Source of the DNA: Brevibacterium casei CIP 102111
GTDB lineage: Bacteria; Actinomycetota; Actinomycetes; Actinomycetales; Brevibacteriaceae
NCBI RefSeq assembly: GCF_900169275.1
Contig: NZ_FXZC01000004.1
Coordinates: 186,001 to 250,000, forward strand
Length of the DNA stretch: 64,000 bases
Direction of reading: 5' to 3'
Shown here: piece after piece, positions 25,047-32,601 of the stretch
Numbering within the stretch: position 1 is the first letter of the stretch
Layout: every line of letters begins with the position of its first letter
Position numbers and translations under genes: made by a program
The notes under the pieces: generated by a model
Databases searched by the model: none
What the model was told of the DNA's origin: nothing
The model's input: only the letters and a program-made list of their open reading frames with translations

Positions 25047-26252
25047 GTTCAGGCCTGTCGCGGCGGTGAGGTCGGGCGTGCGTGTGTCGGCCAGGTCAGG
25101 CCTGCGTGCGGCGGCGATGTCGGCGGCGGTCCAGGCGAGGGCGGTGGCACCGTCGACGAGTGCCTTCTCCGCGAGCGGCCCGACGCAGGCGTCGGCGAAG
25201 GCGGGCTGATGGTTGCTCGCCGTGCCGCCGACGCCGATGTAGGGGTGGATGGCGTCGACGACCTGGGAGACGTTGCCCATGTCGGTCGAGGCCCGGTTCA
25301 TCGTCGCCTCGGCGGGGACGACGTCGAAGGACCGACCGAGCGCCGAGGCGTTCGCCCGATAGGCCTCGAGTGCGACCTCATCGGTGCGCATCTCCGCGTA
25401 CCGACGGCTCTCGGGGGTGATCGTCAGTCTCGCGCCGCTGGCCAGGGCCCCGGCCTCGAAGCAGTCGATGACCCGCTGCTCGACGGCGAGGAGCTCCTCG
25501 GTCGTCTCCGCCCGCACATACCAGCGGCCCTCGGTCTTCTCGGGGATCGCATTGGGCGCCTCCCCGCCGTTCGTCATCACGCCGTGGACGCGCACGCTCG
25601 GCGGCAGCTGCTGTCGGAGGAGGCCGATCGCCGTCTGCGCGACGAGGAACGCATCGTTGGCGTTGATGCCGCGCTCGGGATACGCCGCGGCATGCGCGGC
25701 CCGACCGGTGTACTCGACGTGCCAGTGGGCGACCGCGAACGGCCGCGCCTCGGCGACGTCGACGGGGGCGGGATGGGCCATGAGGGCGAAGTCGAGCTCG
25801 GTGAACGCACCGCGGTCGAGCAGCTCGATCTTCCCGCCGCCGCCCTCCTCGGCGGGGGTGCCGATGACCTCGACCGTGAGGCCGAGCTCGTCGGCGACGG
25901 CGGCGAGCCCGATCGCGCCACCGACGCTCATCGCGGAGATGAGGTTGTGTCCGCACGCGTGCCCGAGCCCGGGCAGCGCGTCGTATTCGGCGAGGAATCC
26001 GACCGTGAAGTCCCCACTCCCGATCCTCGCCCGCAGAGCGGTCTCGAGTCCGAGGTAGGGGCGTTCGACGGCGAACCCGTGCGCGGAGAGCACGTCGGCC
26101 ACCGAGGCGGATGACCGGTGCTCCTGCCACCCGAGCTCGGGATCGTCGTGGAGCGAGGTCGAGAGCGCGATGAGGGGCTCGGTCACCCTGGCGATGCGCT
26201 CGGCGATCCGCTCCTTGAGCGCAGGGTCCGCGCCACCGGTCAACGGATTCAT
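25032..26252 (-). CDS. M20-family amidohydrolase (AbgB/PM20D2-like)
   Basis: A 406-residue zinc peptidase/amidohydrolase. Metal ligands appear in LPGLGHACGHNLI, in GTPAEEGGGGK (catalytic Glu pair) and in DFALMAHP; the dimerisation domain has EYTGRAAHAAAYPERGINAND. The pattern is closest to AbgB and PM20D2 relatives, which cleave amides of amino acids or peptides. The ATG at 26252 overlaps the DUF1028 stop as ATGA. Its last residues fall inside the 73-bp repeat. Within the regulon it would release an amine that the class III aminotransferase could take; this is inference. Confidence 0.9.
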   Translation of the reverse strand: MNPLTGGADPALKERIAERIARVTEPLIALSTSLHDDPELGWQEHRSSASVADVLSAHGFAVERPYLGLETALRARIGSGDFTVGFLAEYDALPGLGHACGHNLISAMSVGGAIGLAAVADELGLTVEVIGTPAEEGGGGKIELLDRGAFTELDFALMAHPAPVDVAEARPFAVAHWHVEYTGRAAHAAAYPERGINANDAFLVAQTAIGLLRQQLPPSVRVHGVMTNGGEAPNAIPEKTEGRWYVRAETTEELLAVEQRVIDCFEAGALASGARLTITPESRRYAEMRTDEVALEAYRANASALGRSFDVVPAEATMNRASTDMGNVSQVVDAIHPYIGVGGTASNHQPAFADACVGPLAEKALVDGATALAWTAADIAAARRPDLADTRTPDLTAATGLNPPTR

Positions 26253-26932
26253 CGGTCGTCTCCGGGCACGCCGTACGACGGGGACGCGGCAGGGGCGAGT
26301 CCGCGGGTGATGTAGTCCTCGCGCTGGGGCATCCAGATGTCGAGGAGGCGGCCGAGTTCGCCGATCGGGTCGTCCTCGGCCCAGTCGACGCGCAGATCGG
26401 TCACCCGCCACCCGGCGTCGCCGACGACGGCAAGCCCCGCGGAGTGGACCGGTCCGGCTTCACCGCCGGCGGCCATCGCCGCCTGGAAGCCCGCGAAGAG
26501 TCGCTCCTCGATCCGGCCGGTCGCTGTCAGCGCGGTCTCGACGAAGGCGTCGAGGACCTCGAGCGAGGCGAGCATGTTGCCCCCGGCGACCGCGTTGCGT
26601 TCCGTGCGGGCACCGAAGATCCCGAGCGCCTCCGTGCCCGAATGCGCGGCGGTCTCCCCGTTCGCATCGATGACGAGCAGCTGTCGGTAGGTGATCGTCT
26701 CCGGGTCAGTGGCCGCGACGACGGCGTCGAGGGCCGTCCGGGCAGAGGCCCCGGCGGCCATCTCGGCGACGATCGCCGGTCCCAGGCGCGGGTCGGTGAT
26801 GTTCTGCGAGTTCACGCCGCCGACGCCGTCGGACAGGGTGAGGCAGCGGGCGGCGACGGCCGGGGACGACGAGGAGATCGCGGCACCGAACTCCCCGGTG
26901 ACCGGGTCGTGGAGGAGGAGGGAGAAGGTCAT
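26249..26932 (-). CDS. DUF1028 domain-containing protein (Ntn-hydrolase-like)
   Basis: A 227-residue protein of the DUF1028 family, recognisable from TFSLLLHDPVTGEFGAAISS at the start, GGVNSQNITDPRLGPAIVAEM, and NAVAGGNMLASLEVLDAF. The family has an Ntn-hydrolase-like fold with a Thr after the initiator Met. It overlaps both neighbours by ATGA (RidA upstream, M20 downstream), so the three proteins are made together. DUF1028 genes often accompany M20 amidohydrolases and Rid proteins; a role in hydrolysing an amide or in handling a reactive intermediate is plausible but unproven. Confidence 0.88.
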   Translation of the reverse strand: MTFSLLLHDPVTGEFGAAISSSSPAVAARCLTLSDGVGGVNSQNITDPRLGPAIVAEMAAGASARTALDAVVAATDPETITYRQLLVIDANGETAAHSGTEALGIFGARTERNAVAGGNMLASLEVLDAFVETALTATGRIEERLFAGFQAAMAAGGEAGPVHSAGLAVVGDAGWRVTDLRVDWAEDDPIGELGRLLDIWMPQREDYITRGLAPAASPSYGVPGDDR

Positions 26933-27411
26933 CGGGTCACCTCGGCGAGGGAGGGCTCGGCACGGACGGCACGCGGCGCCTCCCCGGTGTCGGGGTCGCT
27001 GATGACGGCGGTCGCGTCGATCTCGACGAGCCACTCGGGGCGGGCGAGGGCCTGGACGACGATGCCCGTCGAGACGGGGAAGACGCCCCGCAGCCATGTG
27101 CCCATCGTCCGGTAGACGTCCTCGCGGTAGCGGGGATCGACGATGTAGACGGTGACCTTGACGATGTCCTCGAGCCGGCTGCCCGCCTCGGCGAGGAGCA
27201 TCGCGATGTTCGCCATCGCCTTCTCCGTCTGCGCGACGACGTCGCCGATGCCCACCGATTCGCGGGTCTCGAGGTCCTGGCCGATCTGCCCGCGGAGGTA
27301 GACGACTCCGCCTGCGACGACGGCCTGGCAGAGATCGTTGTCGAGGTTCTGCTCGGGGTACGTGTCCTTCGTGTTGAACATGCGCAGTCGGGTGTGCGTC
27401 GGTGCGGTCAT
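26929..27411 (-). CDS. Rid-family protein lacking the RidA arginine
   Basis: A 160-residue Rid (YjgF/YER057c/UK114) protein: LCQAVVAGGVVYLRGQIG, a helix TEKAMANIAMLLAEAGSRLEDIV and VTVYIVDPRYREDVYRTM are family blocks. In RidA the motif P-x-R-S/T carries the arginine that holds the imine; here the same place reads FPVSTGIVVQALA, so that arginine is absent. This places it with the Rid subfamilies of unknown activity. GGAGAGACG precedes the ATG at 27411; the open frame extends 17 codons upstream with no support. It is first in the LysR-controlled unit. Confidence 0.88.
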   Translation of the reverse strand: MTAPTHTRLRMFNTKDTYPEQNLDNDLCQAVVAGGVVYLRGQIGQDLETRESVGIGDVVAQTEKAMANIAMLLAEAGSRLEDIVKVTVYIVDPRYREDVYRTMGTWLRGVFPVSTGIVVQALARPEWLVEIDATAVISDPDTGEAPRAVRAEPSLAEVTR

Positions 27412-27471
27412 CGTCTCTCCTCGTCGAGTGCGGCTGTGCTGACCTCCATTCTGGGAACCCACGCTTCATCT

Positions 27472-27514
27472 GTGAAATAGTTATTATCTAGACAGATCAT
27501 CTGGAAAACAGATG
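27472..27514. promoter_or_regulatory. LysR-type two-part operator, ridA/lysR divergent promoter
   Basis: GTGAAATAGTT (27472-27482), 15 bp, then CATCTG-GAAAA-CAGATG (27498-27514) with a T-N11-A core. It is the twin of the element at 21760-21802 and lies between the divergent rid and lysR genes, 20 bp before the lysR ATG, the classic place for LysR autoregulation. Confidence 0.75.
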
Positions 27515-27534
27515 ACGACGGTGAGGAGGCCGCC

Positions 27535-28455
27535 ATGGTCCACAGGTTCCCGATCACGCTCACGCAGCTGACGTACTTCGTCGAATGCGCGAAGACACTC
27601 AACATGACGACGGCGAGCCAGGAACTCCACATCGCCCAGTCGGCGGTCTCGACGGCGATCAACCAGCTCGAGAAGGCGCTCGGCGCCCCGCTCTTCGTCC
27701 GGCAGCACTCGAAGGGGCTCGTCCTCACCTCGGCGGGGGAGAGCCTGCTCCAGGAGACGCGTCAGATCTTCGGGCTCATCACCGACGCCGTCGAGACGAT
27801 CCAGGCCGGGCAGAAGGAGGTCCGCGGCACGATCGTCCTCGCGTGCTTCAAGACCATCGCCCCGTTCCTCCTCCCGCAGCTCCTCGGCGCGCTCGAGGCC
27901 GAGCATCCCGAGCTCACCGTCGAGGTCGTCGAAGGCGACCACGAGGAGTGCCTCGCCGCCCTGCGCAGCGGCCGCGCCGAGATCGCCCTCAACTACGACC
28001 TCACCGAGAACGACGGCATCGACGCTCAGCGCGTCGGCACGGTCCGCCCGCACCTCATCGTCGGCACCGATCACCGCCTCGCCGGCCGGACCGAGGTCCG
28101 CCTGGCCGACCTCGACGACGACCCGCTCGTCCTCCTCGACCTCCCCGACAGCCGCGAGTACTTCCTCAGCATCCTCCGCTCGGGCGGGATCACGCCCCGG
28201 GTCAAACACCGCAGCTCGAGTTATGAGACCGTGCGCTCGATGGTCGCGATGGGGCTCGGCTATTCGATTCTCAACCAGCGCCCGCGGATCTCCGAGACCT
28301 ACACCGGTGAGCGGACGGTGATCCTCGAGATCGCCGACCCCGCCCCGAGCCTTCACGTCGTCACCTCGACGCTCTCCCGCTCGGGGACGACGGCGAAGGC
28401 GCAGGCCGTCACCGCCGCTGCCCGGTCGATCCTCGCCGAGGCGGCCCCGGAGTAG
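27535..28455 (+). CDS. LysR-family transcriptional regulator
   Basis: A 306-residue LysR regulator. The N-terminal helix-turn-helix is ITLTQLTYFVECAKTLNMTTASQELHIAQSAVSTAINQLEKALGAPLF in outline, with the usual LF.R....LT.AG after it (residues 58-75). The effector domain starts near 93 (GTIVLACFKTIAPFLLPQLL). GAGGAGG precedes the ATG. It is divergent from the RidA-DUF1028-M20-MFS-ALDH unit and the shared 123-bp spacer holds a LysR-type site, repeated upstream of the aminotransferase gene. It therefore most likely controls both units. Confidence 0.93.
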   Translation: MVHRFPITLTQLTYFVECAKTLNMTTASQELHIAQSAVSTAINQLEKALGAPLFVRQHSKGLVLTSAGESLLQETRQIFGLITDAVETIQAGQKEVRGTIVLACFKTIAPFLLPQLLGALEAEHPELTVEVVEGDHEECLAALRSGRAEIALNYDLTENDGIDAQRVGTVRPHLIVGTDHRLAGRTEVRLADLDDDPLVLLDLPDSREYFLSILRSGGITPRVKHRSSSYETVRSMVAMGLGYSILNQRPRISETYTGERTVILEIADPAPSLHVVTSTLSRSGTTAKAQAVTAAARSILAEAAPE

Positions 28456-28517
28456 GGCGGCTCCCATCCCCAGTGCGCCCGCTGGGGTGCCGGGGTTACC
28501 GAGGGCAGCACCTTCCC

Positions 28518-28569
28518 ATCCCCTGAAGCGATGGGGATTCGACGACTGCATCTGCCCAGTAGATGCAGT
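28518..28569. promoter_or_regulatory. Two inverted repeats upstream of the flavin monooxygenase
   Basis: ATCCCC...GGGGAT (28518-28538) and ACTGCATCT-N7-AGATGCAGT (28545-28569) lie between lysR and the monooxygenase gene. The first could end the lysR transcript; the second, a 9-bp perfect repeat, looks like an operator. Confidence 0.4.
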
Positions 28570-28709
28570 GGTCCGCCAACGACTATTGGCATCGGCTCTC
28601 TGCCCTGCGGTTTGCTGGAAAGCGAAGGGCGACGACGACGTTCGGCCCTGACAGCAACGACGCACACCCCGCACCGATCACCGGATGCGGGCCGGAGAAA
28701 GGGCACCCC

Positions 28710-30050
28710 ATGCCGCAGAGAGCCGCAGAAACCACCGAGGTCGTCATCGTCGGCGGCGGACAAGCCGGAATCGCGATGAGCGAGCACCTCGAGTCCCAAG
28801 GCGTCCCCCACATCGTCCTCGAACGCGACCGCGTCGCCGAGGCATGGCGGACTCGCCGCTGGGACTCCCTCGTCGCCAACGGCCCCGCCTGGCACGACCG
28901 GTTCCCCACCCAGGAGTTCGAGGACACCGACCCCGAGGCGTTCGCGACGAAGACCGAGGTCGCCGACTACTTCCAGACCCTCGTCGACCGCAGGCGCCTG
29001 CCGGTGCGCACCGGGGTCACCGTCACCTCGGTGAAGGCGCTCGACGGTGCTCCCGGCTACCGCGTCGAGACCGACACCGGGACGATCGACGCGGACTACG
29101 TCGTCGCCGCCACCGGACCGTTCCAGGTGCCCAACGTCCCCGCGATCATCCCCGCCGAGGCGGGTCTCACCCAGCTGCACTCGAACGCGTACAAGAACCC
29201 CGAGCAGCTCGACGACGGTGGGGTCCTCGTCGTCGGTGCCGGCTCCTCCGGGGTCCAGATCGCCGCCGAGATCCAGGCCTCGGGCCGGAAGGTCCACCTC
29301 GCCGTCGGACCCCACGACCGGCCGCCGCGCTCCTACCGCGGTCGGGACTTCTGCTGGTGGCTCGGAGCGCTCGGCCTCTGGGACCTCGCGGCGCCGCCGG
29401 TCGGAGCCGACCATGTGACGATCGCCGTCAGCGGTGCCCGCGGCGGCCACACCGTCGACTTCCGCGACCTCGAGGCCTCAGGCATCACCCTGCTCGGACG
29501 GGCGAACGGCTTCTCGGATGGAACCCTCTTCGTCGGCGACGACCTCGGCGAGAACATCGCCCGCGGGGACGAGAACTACCTCTCCCTGCTCCGGGCCGCC
29601 GATGACTTTATCGAGCGCAACGGTCTCGACCTGCCGGAGGAGCCCGAAGCACACGAACTCGGGCCCGACCCCGAGGGTGTGCGGAATCCGATCCGCGAAC
29701 TCGACCTCGCCGAGGCGGGTGTGCGCACGGTGATCTGGGCGACCGGGTTCGGCGTCGACTACTCGTGGCTCGACGTGCCCGGGGTCCTCGACGAGCGCGG
29801 TTACCCCGTCCAGCAGCGCGGCGTCACCCCGGTGCCCGGGGTCTACTTCCTCGGCCTGCCATGGCTGTCGAGGAGGGGCTCGAGCTTCATCTGGGGCGTG
29901 TGGCACGACGCGAAGTACCTCGCCGACCAGATCGGGATCCAGCGGATGTACCGCGACTTTACGCCGACGGGGACCCGCTCCGGTGCCCAACCCGGCACCG
30001 CCCGCACCGGTGAGTCCGCGACCGCGGAACTGCTCGAGGCTGCGGGATGA
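28710..30050 (+). CDS. FAD/NAD(P)-dependent flavoprotein monooxygenase
   Basis: A 446-residue flavoprotein. The FAD site VVIVGGGQAGIAMSEHL lies at the N terminus, VVAATGPFQVPNVP is the ATG hinge, and the NAD(P)H site LVVGAGSSGVQIAAEI is in mid-protein, the layout of class B-like and YUCCA/CzcO-type monooxygenases. VIWATGFGVDYSWL and VPGVYFLGLPWLSRRGSSFIWG near the end are also typical. GGAGAAAGGG precedes the ATG. The stop overlaps the start of aspA as ATGA, so the two proteins are co-expressed. The substrate is not evident. Confidence 0.9.
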   Translation: MPQRAAETTEVVIVGGGQAGIAMSEHLESQGVPHIVLERDRVAEAWRTRRWDSLVANGPAWHDRFPTQEFEDTDPEAFATKTEVADYFQTLVDRRRLPVRTGVTVTSVKALDGAPGYRVETDTGTIDADYVVAATGPFQVPNVPAIIPAEAGLTQLHSNAYKNPEQLDDGGVLVVGAGSSGVQIAAEIQASGRKVHLAVGPHDRPPRSYRGRDFCWWLGALGLWDLAAPPVGADHVTIAVSGARGGHTVDFRDLEASGITLLGRANGFSDGTLFVGDDLGENIARGDENYLSLLRAADDFIERNGLDLPEEPEAHELGPDPEGVRNPIRELDLAEAGVRTVIWATGFGVDYSWLDVPGVLDERGYPVQQRGVTPVPGVYFLGLPWLSRRGSSFIWGVWHDAKYLADQIGIQRMYRDFTPTGTRSGAQPGTARTGESATAELLEAAG

Positions 30051-31456
30051 CCGCCCGCCTCGGCGAAGGCGACACCCGCACCAAGACCGATGCGCTCGGC
30101 AGCCTTGAGATCCCCGCCGGCGCTTACTGGGGCGTCCATACGGCCCGGGCGATGGAGAACTTCCCGATCGCGGCCCGCCCGATCTCCGTCTACCCGGAGT
30201 TCGTGCGCGCCTACGCATGCGTCAAGCAGGCGGCCGCCCGGGCGAACCTCGAGATCGGCGCCCTCGACGCCGAACGATCAGGCCTCATCGATGTCGCGTG
30301 CGAAGAGATCAAGGCCGGTCGGCTCCTCGACGAGTTCACGGTCGGCGTCGTCCAGGGCGGAGCCGGGACCTCGACGAACATGAACGTCAACGAGGTGGTG
30401 ACGAACCGGGCCCTCGAACTCGGCGGGTGGAGCAAGGGCGACTACGCGCACCTCAACCCCAACGACCACACGAACCGCAGCCAGTCGACGAACGACACGT
30501 ACCCGACGGCGGTGAAGATCGCGCTCGCCTTCTCCCTCACGTCGCTGACCAGCGAACTCAGACTCCTCGCCGAGGCGTTCGCGGCCAAGGGAGCCGAGTT
30601 CGCGCACATCGTCAAGGTCGGGCGCACCCAGCTCCAGGACGCCGTGCCGATGACGCTCGGGCAGGAGTTCACGGCCTTCGCCGTGACCCTGCGGGAGGAC
30701 ATCGAACGGCTCGACGAGGCGGTCGGCCTCCTCGGCGAGGTGAATATGGGGGCGACGGCGATCGGGACGGGGATCAACGCCCCGGTCGGCTACCGGGACG
30801 CGGTCATCCGGCACCTGCGCACGGTCACGGGACTCGACCTCGTCACGGCCGGTGATCTCGTCGAATCGACGAGTGACACGGGGGCGTTCGTGACGTTCTC
30901 GGCCGCACTCAAACGCAGTGCCCTCAAGCTCTCGAAGATCGCCGGTGATCTGCGGCTGCTCTCCTCGGGTCCGCAGGCCGGCCTCAGCGAGATCGGCCTG
31001 CCGCCGCGGCAGGCGGGGTCGTCGATCATGCCGGGAAAGGTCAATCCGGTCATCCCCGAAGCGGTCACACAGGTCGCGTTCGCCGTGGCCGGGGCCGATG
31101 TCACGGTGTCGATGGCCGTCGAGGCGGGGCAGCTGCAGCTCAACGCGTTCGAGCCGATCATCGCCCACTCGCTGTTCCAGTCGATCACGTGGCTCGAACG
31201 CGCGTGCCGGACGTTCCGGGTCAACTGCATCGAGGGGATCACCGCGAACGAGGCCAAGCTCGCCGACACGGTCGCCCGGTCGGTCACCGTCATCACCGCG
31301 CTCGCCCCGGTCATCGGCTATGCCTCGGCGGCCGCCCTCGCGAAGGAGGCGCTCGCCGGCGATGTCCGGGTCGCCGATCTCGTCGAGAGCCGCGGACTGC
31401 TCGAGTTCGGTGAGCTCGATGCGCTGCTCACCCCGTCACGGCTGACGGGGGTGTGA
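30047..31456 (+). CDS. aspA: Aspartate ammonia-lyase
   Basis: A 469-residue member of the aspartase/fumarase superfamily that converts aspartate to fumarate and ammonia. The signature GSSIMPGKVNPVIPE with the catalytic serine loop is present, as are PNDHTNRSQSTNDTYPTAV and HIVKVGRTQLQDAVPMTLGQEF. The HTNRSQSTND form and overall length fit aspartase better than fumarase. The start overlaps the flavin monooxygenase stop by ATGA, an unusual partner for aspartase that suggests the monooxygenase product feeds an amino-acid pathway. A nested hairpin follows the gene. Confidence 0.88.
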   Translation: MTARLGEGDTRTKTDALGSLEIPAGAYWGVHTARAMENFPIAARPISVYPEFVRAYACVKQAAARANLEIGALDAERSGLIDVACEEIKAGRLLDEFTVGVVQGGAGTSTNMNVNEVVTNRALELGGWSKGDYAHLNPNDHTNRSQSTNDTYPTAVKIALAFSLTSLTSELRLLAEAFAAKGAEFAHIVKVGRTQLQDAVPMTLGQEFTAFAVTLREDIERLDEAVGLLGEVNMGATAIGTGINAPVGYRDAVIRHLRTVTGLDLVTAGDLVESTSDTGAFVTFSAALKRSALKLSKIAGDLRLLSSGPQAGLSEIGLPPRQAGSSIMPGKVNPVIPEAVTQVAFAVAGADVTVSMAVEAGQLQLNAFEPIIAHSLFQSITWLERACRTFRVNCIEGITANEAKLADTVARSVTVITALAPVIGYASAAALAKEALAGDVRVADLVESRGLLEFGELDALLTPSRLTGV

Positions 31457-31460
31457 ACCG

Positions 31461-31510
31461 GACCCTCGTCCGGCAGGGCGGGTTGCGACCCGTTCCGAGG
31501 GGCGAGGGTC
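31461..31510 (+). terminator. Nested hairpin after aspA
   Basis: GACCCTCG (31461-31468) pairs with CGAGGGTC (31503-31510), enclosing a smaller hairpin CGGGT-TGCG-ACCCG (31479-31492). It starts 4 bp after the aspA stop and probably terminates that transcript. Confidence 0.6.
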
Positions 31511-31594
31511 TCGTTCGCCGAGGCGGTTCACCGTATGCTGGTCACCTGCGAGCCGACCGACGGCTCAACGACCTGCGACGGGGAGGACACTGCC

Positions 31595-32572
31595 ATGGCC
31601 GAGCGTTCGGGCCGAGTCGACACCGAGGCGCACAAGGCCGCGGGCAGCAGCTGGATCACCGTCATCATCGCGTTCGCCGCGAACGTCGCCGTCGCCATCG
31701 CGAAGACGATCGCGGCGGGGATGACCGGATCGGCGGCCCTCGTCGCCGAGGCGGCCCACTCGTGGGCGGATGCCGGCAACGAGGTCTTCCTCCTCATCGC
31801 CGAACGCAAGGCCGCTCGGCCCGCCGATGCGTCGCATCCGCTCGGGTACGGGCGCGAAGCCTACGTGTGGTCGATGTTTGCGGCGTTCGGAATCTTCACC
31901 GTCGGCTCAGCGGTCTCGATCTGGCACGGCTTCCAGTCGCTCTTCGTCGACGAGGCCGACTCCGACTACACGGTCGGCTACATCGTCCTCGCGATCTCCG
32001 CGGTCCTCGAGGGCTTCTCGTTCCTCCAGTCGGTCCGGCAGTCGCGCAGGCGCGCCGGTCAGCTGCGGCAGCCGACCCTGCGCTATGTCCTCAAGGGATC
32101 GAACCCGACCCTGCGGGCGGTCTTCGCCGAGGACGCCGCGGCGCTCATCGGGCTCGTCATCGCATTCCTCGCGATGTTCCTCCACCAGATCACCGGCATC
32201 GCCGCGTTCGACGCGATCGGGTCGATCCTCGTCGGTGTGCTCCTCGGCATCGTCGCGATCGTCCTCATCGACCGCAATCGCCGGTACCTCGTCGGGGAGA
32301 ACGTCACCCCGCACATCCGCGACATGATCCTCACCGACCTGCTCGCGGACAAGGACATCGTCGAGGTCACCTACCTCCACGTCGAGTTCGTCGGTTCGGG
32401 CAAGGTCTTCGTCGTCGCGGCCGTCGACCTCGTCGGCGATGCGAAGGAGAGCGAGCTCGCCGTGCGCCTGCGCACCGTCGAACGCCACCTCGAGGAGCAC
32501 CCGATGGTCGAGGAGATCATCCTCACCCCGGCCGCGCCGGGGGAGAAGGCGTTGGTGCCGAACGGGCAGTGA
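31595..32572 (+). CDS. Cation diffusion facilitator family transporter
   Basis: A 325-residue CDF exporter with about six membrane segments and a C-terminal cytoplasmic domain (from about 210: LLADKDIVEVTYLHVEFVGSGKVFV). Helix 2 contains SAALVAEAAHSWADAGNEV and helix 5 FAEDAAALIGLVIA, the usual positions of the metal ligands, here with HSxxAD and ED rather than HxxxD pairs. LGYGREAYVWSMFAAFG is the family loop. GGGGAGGACACTGCC precedes the ATG. It probably exports zinc or a similar divalent ion; specificity is unknown. Confidence 0.9.
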   Translation: MAERSGRVDTEAHKAAGSSWITVIIAFAANVAVAIAKTIAAGMTGSAALVAEAAHSWADAGNEVFLLIAERKAARPADASHPLGYGREAYVWSMFAAFGIFTVGSAVSIWHGFQSLFVDEADSDYTVGYIVLAISAVLEGFSFLQSVRQSRRRAGQLRQPTLRYVLKGSNPTLRAVFAEDAAALIGLVIAFLAMFLHQITGIAAFDAIGSILVGVLLGIVAIVLIDRNRRYLVGENVTPHIRDMILTDLLADKDIVEVTYLHVEFVGSGKVFVVAAVDLVGDAKESELAVRLRTVERHLEEHPMVEEIILTPAAPGEKALVPNGQ

Positions 32573-32601
32573 CGAGATGTCGTTACCCGCCTCCAGGGCC
32601 C

